Assembly (NCBI RefSeq): GCF_902806685.2
Contig: NC_048562.1
Location: 5,262,368-5,326,367 of the forward strand
Origin: Maniola hyperantus
Taxonomy: Eukaryota; Arthropoda; Insecta; Lepidoptera; Nymphalidae
Length of the DNA stretch: 64,000 nucleotides
Direction: 5' to 3'
Shown here one piece after another: positions 32,373-41,929 of this stretch (the first letter of the stretch is position 1; each line of letters begins with the position of its first letter). Under the pieces are notes generated by a model that worked only from the letters and a program-made list of their open reading frames with translations, was not told the origin of the DNA and did not search any database. A program made the position numbers and the translations under genes.

Positions 32373-32608
32373 TCATCATCATCATCAACCCATCGCCGGC
32401 TCACTACAGAGCACGGGTCTCCTCTCCGAATGAAAAGGGTTTTTGGTCATAGTCTACCACGCTGGCCAAGTGCGGATTGGTAGACTTCACACACTTATTT
32501 AATTACTTAAAACGCACATGACTCTGAAAAGTTACAGGTGCATGCCCGGGATCGAACCCTTGACCTCCGATTAGGAGGTGGACGTCTTAACCACTGGCTT
32601 TCACTACA
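32373..32608 (-). mobile_element. SINE-L inserted between protease and capsid remnant
   Basis: Plus strand: (ATC)n tail, CAACCCATCGCCGGCTCACT, CCACGCTGGCCAAGTGCGG, GCCCGGGATCGAACCCTTGA and the tRNA-like head near 32585-32606. AT-rich flanks make the target duplication uncertain. Confidence 0.85.
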
Positions 32609-32734
32609 CATCATATTATAAATAATGGTTGATAACTTAAAATAAAATAAAAAATATTTCTTTTATCAGTGTTTTATTACAAACCTCAATATTAATGTAA
32701 ATTATAACTTAATCTATTTACAAAACTAGGTTTC

Positions 32735-33460
32735 TTAACTGCTATAGTCCACGCTTACATTACGATTTTTATCAATTTCAATAACATTATCAAACTCTGC
32801 GTATACGATACAGTTAATGGTTTCAGGGATAGCTGTATCAAATCGAACTTCTAGCCTAACACTACCGTGCTTTATAAGATTCCAATGACTAGAGTGAGCT
32901 GATAAATCAGGAGTTAAATCAAATGCTAAGAGACAATAGCCTTTTGCATATTGTTCCCTAGATATTCCGTTCCCTTCATTTAAAAAATGGATTCCCGTCC
33001 CTGAGAATAACGTATGATAGGCTGAACTGAAAGTATTATTATCGAATGATGGCTGCAAAGCTTTTGAAGGTATTTGTTGACCATCAATATATAAACTAAA
33101 TGTATTCATATGATAATTTTCAAAGTTGAATGGATTTTTCGTAAGAGTTCCATTAAATGCTGCATTGTTAACAAATCCGACAATACATCTTTTAGGAACT
33201 TGACCAAGAAAAATATTATCGAGCGTTTTACCCTGAACCCCAGAAGGAATTGTTAAAACTTTAACTTCCGCTCGAGTTATTGGATATTTCTTCGCATCTG
33301 TGATACACACTTTAAGTTTTAAATAAAGAATATCTTAACTTTTAAATAGATCATCATATGAGTCAAACCTTGGTAGTCATTACTCATTGCAGGTATTTGG
33401 AATTCTATAGGCCCATCATTAGAAAATTCCAACAATACATCGTTATCTAGGTAGTTAGCT
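32735..33460 (-). pseudogene. F54H12.2-like probable capsid protein, middle deleted
   Basis: Two pieces of one protein family are joined with the middle missing. The N-terminal piece (33460-33319) reads about 45 residues including DGPIEFQIP and LTHMMIYLKVKI, then meets a stop. The C-terminal piece (about 33335-32735) is in another frame, open for about 195 residues: KYPITRAEVKVLTIP, FNFENYHMNTFSLYIDGQQI, HTLFSGTGIHFLNEGNGIS, and ends NRNVSVDYSS. The codon used as first (33308-33310) is GTG, so no proper start exists. I assign capsid function by family context (it travels with Maverick-type elements); that step is inference. Confidence 0.7.
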
Positions 33461-33603
33461 TATCACCTCAGTTTTGGCTTTGTTCGATTGTCACAATCAC
33501 TAACCACATTTTTCAAATACTGATTGCTTAACTTACTTAACGATAACATTCTGTTTAACTAGTTGTTATCGCTAATTACTAATGATAATACCATTGGTTT
33601 TAC

Positions 33604-33610
33604 TATATAA
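33604..33610 (+). promoter_or_regulatory. TATA box for the 161-aa gene
   Basis: TATATAA about 140 bp before the start codon at 33750, the only strong TATA in this interval. No clear initiator is seen 30 bp downstream. Confidence 0.45.
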
Positions 33611-33749
33611 GCTCAAAATAAATCATTAATTCTGCCATACTTACTAGCTCGTTCTACTGAACAGCATTACAGTTTGACTTCAAATCTATATTGTGTTTAC
33701 ACAAGTTTTTATTAGGAGTGTGTGATAAATAAGTGTTGTGTGATAAACA

Positions 33750-34325
33750 ATGGAGGTGAGTGTGTAATTTATTTTCATTTAGCTATCTTTAAATTAATAT
33801 AAATATTTTTGATATCAGTTTGATAGTCTATTTTTATTGTTGCAGAATATATCATACTCTCCTTGTAACAGTCAAGAAAATAATACATTTAAACAATATT
33901 ACTTTCCTATGAATTTGGCAGAAGAGGGAACACAGGATTTGATTATAGATCATGAAATACCACCAAAGAAAATGAAAAGGACATGTGAAAATATAGACAA
34001 ATTTTTTGAATTGCCATCAAAAAATAAAAACAAATCTAATAGTTCAACAGTAGCTCGAGCTAACAAAGATGATGGTGTATCTTATATTTCTACGAACTCC
34101 AACGATGGTGCGACAGCCACACATTTAATTAAATTAGAGGTGTATGACTTAAAAAAACTAACCAAAATACCTCCGTCTCAACACTGGAAACATGCAAGTG
34201 TAAAGATTAAATATTATACTCAAAAAACAAGTAAAATTCTTGGCTATACAAATGAGATGATTTATAATATAACAAAAGAAATTGCAGAAACAGAGGGCTG
34301 TAAAAAATACTCATATAATAATTAA
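33750..34325 (+). CDS. Unknown Maverick-linked protein, two exons (161 aa)
   Basis: Exon 1 is only ATGGAG (33750-33755), followed by a consensus donor GTGAGT at 33756. The acceptor TTGTTGCAG ends at 33845 and exon 2 runs 33846-34325, in frame. Without splicing the ATG frame closes almost at once, which supports the intron. The product is hydrophilic and Lys/Asn/Ser-rich at the N-terminus, with KKMKR (nuclear-signal-like) near residue 40 and a better conserved-looking C-terminal third (LIKLEVYDLKKLTKIPPSQ, KHASVKIKYYTQKTSKILG). I do not recognise the family. Its place directly before the polymerase on the same strand suggests a replication or early role. Confidence 0.6.
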
Positions 34326-34431
34326 TATCTTAATCTATCATTAGTTAACTACATCATACAAAAACTTCACCATAATTCAATTAGTGAAAATGGTTCGACG
34401 TAAAATAACAGTAATAACACTTAACTGCTTG

Positions 34432-34468
34432 TATAAAAACACACTGTAAATCGTAAAGTAATGTCAGT
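34432..34468 (+). promoter_or_regulatory. TATA box and TCAGT initiator upstream of the polymerase gene
   Basis: TATAAAA at 34432-34438 and the arthropod initiator TCAGT at 34464-34468 (A at 34466) are 34 bp apart, the usual spacing. The start codon of exon 1 follows 40 bp later. Confidence 0.65.
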
Positions 34469-34504
34469 AAGCCTTCTGGTACACTTAACATACAAGTCTC
34501 AACA

Positions 34505-37500
34505 ATGGAAGAAACAAGTGAAGTCTGTGTTAGCACATGTTTCAACACGTCAATTAGTGATCAAGAACTAGCTGAAGCTTTGGATTATTGCGATTTATTG
34601 GATTCAGCATATGACAGTGAATTGTATAATATTTGTGAAGAAATTGATTCAATCATGTAAGTATTTGAACATTATTGTTTTTTAAATTACATGATGTGTG
34701 TATTATTGATTGTTTTTATATGCTTCTATTTTTATTTCTAGCCCAACTGAACAAAAACTTCAAACTGGCGGAGCTTTAAAGCGGTCCAATGATTCCACAG
34801 TAAATAACTCTGTGAAAAGAGTGAAATATAATGAAGGAGCCTCAACTTCAGCTATTCAACACCCTATCAACTCTACTACACCAGCTGAATATTCAGAAGG
34901 TAATAAAGTGAAGTGTGATATTTGTAAAATTTTTGTTAACAAAAGGTATTTTTCTAATCATTTAAAAAGTAATTTGCATAAAAATAATCATTTAAAGTCA
35001 CATCCATCATTGTCAAATGTTTCAGTAATTGATTCAGCTTTTGGACAAAGAATAATAACTTACATGATAAATAGTAAAAATGATGATTTATCCATTTTTA
35101 AGACCCCTGAATCATTTTTGAATTCAATAAAAAATGATATTTTATTCCTTATCCAAGAGTCGATAAAAGAACATACTGTTTTTAAGGTAAACTTCATTTT
35201 ACACGCCGATTTTATACAACAAACCAAAGAATTAACAAACTCGTTTGACTTTCAAACATCAAATTATATAGTTTTCCGTGGAGACGATCTAAATATTTTC
35301 CTGTCATCATTATGTGACACTTTCAAAAATAAAATTAGTTCTTTTGAGAGAAAAGATAGTGGTTGGAGCTTAACAAACATAAAATGCTTACATGTGAATG
35401 TAAATAAATTTAATCCTCTTCGTGGTACATCATACATTGATTTACCTCAAGATATTAGAGCAAAAAAAGCAGTGATAAATGTTAAAAATGTTGATTATAT
35501 GTGTTTTAAATGGGCATTACTTTCTGCTTTGTATCCTGTTAGTAGCAAAACCGATAGAGTCTCGTCATACAGTATGCATTCTGATAAACTTAAGTTTGAT
35601 GGCATATCATTTCCAGTCAAGTTAACGGATATACCTAAAGTGGAAAAGCAAAACAATATCAGTGTAAATGTTTTTGGTTTAGAATATAACAAAGAAAAGA
35701 AAAATCATAGTGTTGTAGGTCCCCTCTACTTTACAAAATCTCGAAATAGTACTCACGTTAATTTATTATTAATTTCAAATAAAACTAACTCTCATTATTG
35801 CTATATTAAAAATATGTCACGATTAATAAGCAAGCAAATTTCAAATCAAGAACACGCGATTTATTTATGTGATGGATGCCTACTACATTTTCCTACACAT
35901 GAGAGATTAGAAAACCACCAACAAAATGATTGCGTCCATATCATAACAGAATTACCAAACAGTGAACTATCTAAAAAAAATTGGTTTGGACAGCCATCAT
36001 CAAACAATAAAATAAAGTTTGATAAGTTTAATAAAAAGTTAAGAGTACCATTTGTAATATATGCTGATTTCGAAGCGTTTTTAAACCCAATAAATTCATG
36101 CTCAAACGATCCCTCTAAACCTTTTACTGAGAACATTCAGAAACACGAAGTGTATAGTTTTGGATATTATATTAAATGTTCATATGATGATAGCCTTTCA
36201 AAATATGAAACATACAGCGGTCCAGATTGTTCTAAAGTATTTATGGAACGGCTCTGTGAGGACATAAAACTAATATGCAGAAAAAATAGTTTTCAAAAAC
36301 GCCCAAACCCACTAACAAAAGATGATGAAATAAATATTGCAAATTCTAATAACTGTCACATATGTGAATCAAGTCTGAATGGAGAATCCGTTCTGGACTT
36401 TGACTGGCATACTGGAAATTTAAGAGGTGTAGCACATGAATCATGTGCAGAAAAATATCGAGCTCCCCGTCATATTCCTGTAATTTTACATAATCTTAGT
36501 AATTATGATGCACATTTTATTGTTCACTCATTGAATTTTACGGAAGGGGAAATCGAACTAATACCTCAAAATAAAGAAAGATACATTTCGTTTTCAAAGA
36601 TATTAAATGTTAATAACCAACAGATAAGTTTAAGATTCATAGATTCTTTTAAATTTTTGCCGTGCAGTCTTGATCAATTAGCAAAAAATCTGAATGACAA
36701 TCAATTCAAATCATTAAAAATAAACTTTCCTCATAATGATGACTTTAGCCGTTTAAGAAGAAAAGGTATTTATCCTTATGAATACATGACTTCTTATGAT
36801 TGTTTAAAATCATCATCACTCCCATCTCAGTCTCAATTTTACAGTTCTCTGTCTAATTCCGATGTTTCCAATGATGACTATAATCATGCAAAAGATGTTT
36901 GGAATCATTTTTCTTGTCGAAACATGTTGGATTATTCTAATTTGTATTTGCAAACGGATGTTTTGTTATTAACGGATATATATGAAAATTTTCGTGATAT
37001 TTGCATCAAAACATATGGTTTAGATCCAGCTCATTATTATACAGCTCCTGGTTTAAGTTGGGATGCTATGCTTAAATATACTCAAATTGAGTTAGAGTTA
37101 TTGACTGACTATGACAAAATAGCTTTTATAAAAACTGGAATTAGAGGAGGCATATCTCAATGTAGCAATCGTTATGCAAAAGCAAATAATCAGTTTATGG
37201 AAGATTATGATAAGGAAAAACCCAAATCGTACCTAACATATTTAGACGCTAATAATCTTTATGGTTGGGCCATGTCTCAGTACCTTCCAACAGGTGGGTT
37301 TGAATGGGTAAACACTGAAACAAACTTTAAAGTATCAGACACATCTGAGATTGGCTATATTCTAGAAGTTGATTTGGAGTATCCCAATGAGCTTCATGAT
37401 TTGCATTCCGACTTACCTTTATGCCCTGAAAATATTCGAATTGGGAATTCAAAAGATATCAAGTTAGTACCCAATCTAAATAATAAAACTAAATATAAAA

Positions 37501-38445
37501 TTCATTATAGAAATTTAAAACAATGTCTTAGTATGGGTATAAAGTTAACTAAAATTCATAGAATATTAAAATTTGATCAAAGTCCTTGGTTACAAAGATA
37601 TATAGACTTAAATACGAATATGCGAACTTTAGCTACATCAGACTTTGAAAAAGATTTTTATAAATTAATGAACAATTCCGTTTTCGGCAAGACTATGGAA
37701 AATATTGAAAAGAGAGTCAATGTTAAAATGTTAACACATTGGGAAAATCGTGGTAAAATCTTAGGGGCACAAGACTTGATAGCTAAACCTGAATTCCATA
37801 GCTTAGCCGTTTTCAACGATAACTTGGTAGCCATACAGTTGCGCAAAACCAAATTAACTTATAACAAACCAATTTATTTAGGTTTTTGTATTTTAGATAT
37901 TTCTAAAACTTTAATGTATGAATTCCATTATAATTATATGGTAAAAAAATTTAACAAGAAGATTAAGTTATTGTATACAGACACAGATAGTTTAATTTAC
38001 CAAATTTTTACGGACAATTTTTATGAAGATATAAAATGTGATCTAATTAATTATTTCGATACATCCGATTATCCACACGATAATATTTACAGCTATCCAA
38101 AAATTAATAAAAAAAAGTTAGGATTCTTAAAGATGAAAATAATGGGAAAATTTAAGAGAATTCGTTAGGATTAAGATCAAAATGTATGCACTAGATGTGG
38201 ACCATAAAACTTTTGCAAAAGCAAAAGGAGTAAATAAAAGTGTCACAAAAAATTATGACCATAGAAACTATAGATCGTGTCTACTTGACAAAAAATTCAG
38301 TATTGTAATATGCTTAGATTTCGTTCCATCAAACATGCGATTTTCACACAAACTGATTAATAAACTTGTTTGTCGTATAATGACACCAATCGTTTATATT
38401 TTACAAAATGATATTGACACTTTAGCTTGGGTCATTATAAAATAA
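34505..38445 (+). pseudogene. Protein-primed family B DNA polymerase, two exons, frame broken near 3' end
   Basis: Exon 1 is 34505-34656 (50 codons plus two bases). The donor GTAAGT begins at 34657, the acceptor TTTATTTCTAG ends at 34741, and exon 2 continues in the same frame for about 1140 codons. A C2H2-like finger (CDICKIFVNKRYFSNHLKS) is near the N-terminus. The exonuclease motif YADFEAF (Asp at 36066) is followed by a region with Cys pairs. Polymerase motif A is YLDANNLYG (Asp at 37245), motif B is MNNSVFGKTMEN (from about 37668) and motif C is YTDTDSLIY (Asp at 37980 and 37986). All catalytic acids are present. From about 38125 to 38155 the frame changes at least twice and includes a stop; similarity resumes from 38182 in a third frame and shifts again close to 38435. 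So the last 100 codons are damaged or sequence errors exist here. Confidence 0.85.
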
Positions 38446-38681
38446 GTAATAATGAGTTTTAAATAGGTAGTTTTGTTGTATTTTCACAAAACTTAATAAA
38501 AATTTATGTTTAAAGTGTATTTTTATTAATTTTACTTGTAAATATTATATTATAGTTTTAAGAATTGATTGTAACTTTCTAACTTTAGGTGTATACAACT
38601 GCGGATTTATTTATTTTGTAATAGTCTTAAATTTTTTAATGTCTTACTTAATTATTCTAACTTTTATCTCAATGTGTGTTA
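38446..38681. other. AT-rich flank before the assembly gap
   Basis: No gene or terminal inverted repeat recognised. Confidence 0.5.
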
Positions 38682-38881
38682 NNNNNNNNNNNNNNNNNNN
38701 NNNNNNNNNNNNNNNNNNNNNNNNNNNNNNNNNNNNNNNNNNNNNNNNNNNNNNNNNNNNNNNNNNNNNNNNNNNNNNNNNNNNNNNNNNNNNNNNNNNN
38801 NNNNNNNNNNNNNNNNNNNNNNNNNNNNNNNNNNNNNNNNNNNNNNNNNNNNNNNNNNNNNNNNNNNNNNNNNNNNNNNNN
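38682..38881. other. Assembly gap (200 N)
   Basis: A run of exactly 200 N, so its true length is unknown. The sequence to its right starts inside an A-family tail (CCTTTTCCTTTTATATATTT). Confidence 0.98.
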
Positions 38882-38919
38882 CCTTTTCCTTTTATATATT
38901 TAGATTATTGTCTCTGTTA

Positions 38920-39120
38920 CTAGCGACGCGCCCCGGCTTCGCACGGATAGCGTATTTCGCAGGGATCTATAGTTTTTTTGAAAACTAACTACCTATAGCC
39001 TATGTCACTCAGAAATAATGTAGCTTTCTGCTGGTGAAATAATTTTCAAAATCGGTTCATTAGTTCCGGAGATTACTTCCTACAAACAAATTTACAAACT
39101 TTACCTCTTATGAAGAGGTA
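38920..39120 (+). repeat. C-related element
   Basis: CGACGCGCCCCGGCTTCGCA, TATGTCACTCAGAAATAATG, AAATCGGTTCATTAGTTCCG. Confidence 0.7.
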
Positions 39121-39535
39121 AGGCTGACCTTTTTCACCTGTCCAAAATGCAATTAAAAAGGAAATAATTAAACTGCATCGGAAAAATAATAATATGTAAC
39201 TGATAATAATTATACTAGTATCTATAATAGTACATAAATCCGCATATTATCATAACCCTCAAGCACGCACTCACGCATACTCTCTCTCCCACACACAAAC
39301 ACATACACTCGAACATACACACACACATACATATGTTGTGAATCACCTACTAGGTATTTTTACTAGTTAATTGACTTTTATATTTTCATATTAACTATTA
39401 TATTATTGTAAAGCTTGTTTAAATTATCAAACGTACTGTTATAAATTTATAATTAATATCTATCTGTAAAAAATTGTAATCCTATTTGGCCTTATTTTCA
39501 GTCTGTTATTATGTAAAATTATATTGTACTAGCTG
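39121..39535. other. No gene seen; CA-rich simple repeat at 39260-39340
   Basis: (CA)n-like sequence with CACACATACAT units, otherwise AT-rich. Confidence 0.5.
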
Positions 39536-39714
39536 CCCCGGCGTACTTCGTACCGCCAAACAGTCGATTCAAGATTTTTTTTAATTTTTCTCTCCGTAAG
39601 AACCATCCTCGTACTTCAAGGAATATTATAAAAAAAGAATTAGCGAAATCGGTTCAGCGGTTCTCAAGATTTGCGATGACCAACACATTTGGTGATTCAT
39701 TTTTATATTATAGA
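39536..39714 (+). repeat. C-related element (CTGCCCCGGCGTACTTCG)
   Basis: A third variant of the same plan: CTAGCTGCCCCGGCG head and AAATCGGTTCAGCGGTTCTC core, followed by a full C element. Confidence 0.65.
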
Positions 39715-39715
39715 T

Positions 39716-40482
39716 AGCTGATCCCCGCGGCTTCGCCCGCGTAGATTTAGGTTTTTAAAGGTCCCGTATAGCCTATGTCACTCAGGAATAATGTAGCTTT
39801 CTACTGGTGAAAGAATTTTTAAAATCGGTTCAGTAGTTCTAAAGATTACCCCCTACAAACAAACTTAACGACATTACCTCTTTATATAATACAACGGGCC
39901 GTGCAGCAGAAATCGTAATATTTTAATTTCGCCATAACTTCAAAACCAAACGTCCAATTTTAATCATTCAAAGACCAAATATTATCTCCATAAACTGTTC
40001 TTAGTGATGAAAGTGTGAAGAAATATTTTGATAAGGATTAATAGCATGAGTAAAATAAACGCGTTTAAATGTAGTCCAAAAAAAATTCAAGATTTTTAAA
40101 TAAAAAAATGGTTGCTGTGCCTCACTCGACATAGATGGGTATAGTGTGTCGCGGACTTTTTTGTAGATATTTATAAGATCTACAATTAATTAGAACATTT
40201 TATGGTTCTATCTTTTATAGTTTAGGCAGCGTACGCAAAATAAGTAACTTTTCTGGTTGATTTTTTACACCTTGTGTCCGAAAAACCCAAATATCTTACG
40301 GAACCCTATTTTTTTCCAAAATAAAATATAGCCTATGTTACTCGTGGATAATGTAGCTTTCGAATGGTGAAAGAATTTTTAAAATCGGTCCAGTAGTTTT
40401 TGAGCCTATTCAGTACAAACAAACAAACAAACAAACAAACAAACAAACAAAGTTTTCCTCTTTATAATATTAGTGTAGATAT
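39716..40482 (+). repeat. C-family element, dispersed copy
   Basis: Matches 22359-23139 along its whole length, including the 170-bp head and the ACAACGGGCCGTGCAGCAG body from 39891. The main difference is GTGTGAAGAAATA for CATTTA near 40012. Confidence 0.9.
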
Positions 40483-40519
40483 ATCGCTGTTGATTGCAAA
40501 AAACGAATAAAATAAAAAT

Positions 40520-40930
40520 AAAACCCATGCAAAAAATCACGTCAATCCGTTGCACCGTTGCGACGTGATTGAAGGACAAACAAACACTTTCGCATTTATA
40601 ATAAGGGTACTGAGGTACTGATTGTAACTAGCTGATGCCCGCGACTTCGTTTGCGTGGAATTTTGATTTTCCGGGATAAAAAGTAGCCTATATCACTCTC
40701 TTTATCTAAACCCATGCAAAAAATCACGTCAATCCGTTGCGCCGTTCTGACGTGATTGAAGGACAAACCAACAAACAAACACACTTTCGCGTTTATTATA
40801 AGGGTACTGAGGTACTGATTGTAACTAGCTGATGCCCGCGACTTCGTTTGCGTGGGTGTAGGTTTCTTAAAAGCCCGTGGGAACTCTTTGATTTTCCGGG
40901 ATAAAAGTAGCTTATAATATTAGTATAGGA
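40520..40930 (+). repeat. Three B-family pieces in a row
   Basis: 40520-40615 (tail only), 40628-40812 (near full) and 40825-40930 (head only) follow each other head-to-tail; 'GAGGTACTGATTGTAACTAG' recurs at both joints, so this is a local duplication. Confidence 0.8.
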
Positions 40931-41014
40931 CATAGCTGATATACTTTTAGATTATTAGTACTAGTATAGAAGATGTATTAAACCCATACCTACCCCTTAT
41001 TATCGTTGAGACTT

Positions 41015-41046
41015 GAGATGATGATGATGACGATGATGATGATGAC

Positions 41047-41098
<52 letters not shown>

Positions 41099-41108
41099 GT
41101 GATGATGG

Positions 41109-41170
<62 letters not shown>
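41015..41170 (+). repeat. (GAT)n microsatellite abutting a splice acceptor
   Basis: About 150 bp of GAT with a few GAC and GGT units. It ends seven bases before the acceptor AG of the first coding exon of the aldo-keto reductase gene. SINE-L copies end in (GAT)n, so it may have grown from such a tail. Confidence 0.9.
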
Positions 41171-41172
<2 letters not shown>

Positions 41173-41177
41173 TGCAG

Positions 41178-41848
41178 ATGGGTGATGAAAATGACGGAGG
41201 CAAAGCACCGAGGATCGCTCTGAATGACGGCAACACGATGCCTGTGATGGGACTCGGCACGTTTCTAGGATTTGACGAGGTAAATGAGCCATGGGGCCAT
41301 TATTCTTTTTCTCTCTCTTTGTGTCTTTCTGTCTGTCGTGTCTGTCAAGAAAGGTATTTCCCTTAGACCTAGAACCATGTTTGGCAGGTAGCCTGGTCTT
41401 TTACCACAAGTAAAGGTAAATTCCAGCACTAGGATTCACTAATTCTAGGTTAACGGGAAGTACCCTGTAGGTTTCTTGACAGACCGACAGACAACAAAGT
41501 GATCCTATAAGGGTTCCGTTTTTCCTTTTGAGGTACGGAACCCTAAAAACATCGCATTAATCGTGGTATCTATCGTCTTATCTACATTAAAATATTTCGT
41601 TAAACCACGATTTTTTTTTAAATTCATTATTGGTATACGCTTGAACACAATCACACCTGATGGTAAGTGATGAAGTGGCCTAAGATGGGACGTTTACGTT
41701 TAGAAGATGCCTATCAATCAATACTTATAATAAAACAGTAACAGGTCAAATTCTGTACATTGAAGATATTTTGAAATTTTTTTTTCGAGGGCACTCTATA
41801 ATCGATACTGAACCCAAAACTGTAATTTTTTTCATTTTTGTCTGTCTA

Positions 41849-41929
<81 letters not shown>

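Larger units (their letters stand above)
31837..38445. mobile_element. Maverick/Polinton (adintovirus-like) element remnant
   Basis: The combination of a protein-primed family B DNA polymerase, an adenain-like protease and an F54H12.2-like probable capsid protein marks a Maverick/Polinton or endogenous adintovirus. Protease and capsid lie on the minus strand; the unknown gene and polymerase lie on the plus strand, divergent. Integrase, packaging ATPase and the terminal inverted repeats are not visible. Broken capsid and polymerase genes and a SINE insertion show an inactive copy. The right side runs to within 240 bp of an assembly gap. Confidence 0.85.

Noticed and set aside
34710..34741. Polymerase start at the first codon of the long open frame (TTG 34710)
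   Set aside because: This segment is the pyrimidine-rich end of an intron; the upstream ATG exon with a consensus donor gives a better start.
31837..38445. Bidnavirus or densovirus insertion
   Set aside because: A family B polymerase alone would allow a bidnavirus, but the adenain-like protease and F54H12.2-like protein fit Maverick/adintovirus and no parvovirus-type NS1 is present.
41000..41292. Minus-strand open frames of poly-His or poly-Ile across 41000-41292
   Set aside because: They are only the translation of the (GAT)n microsatellite.
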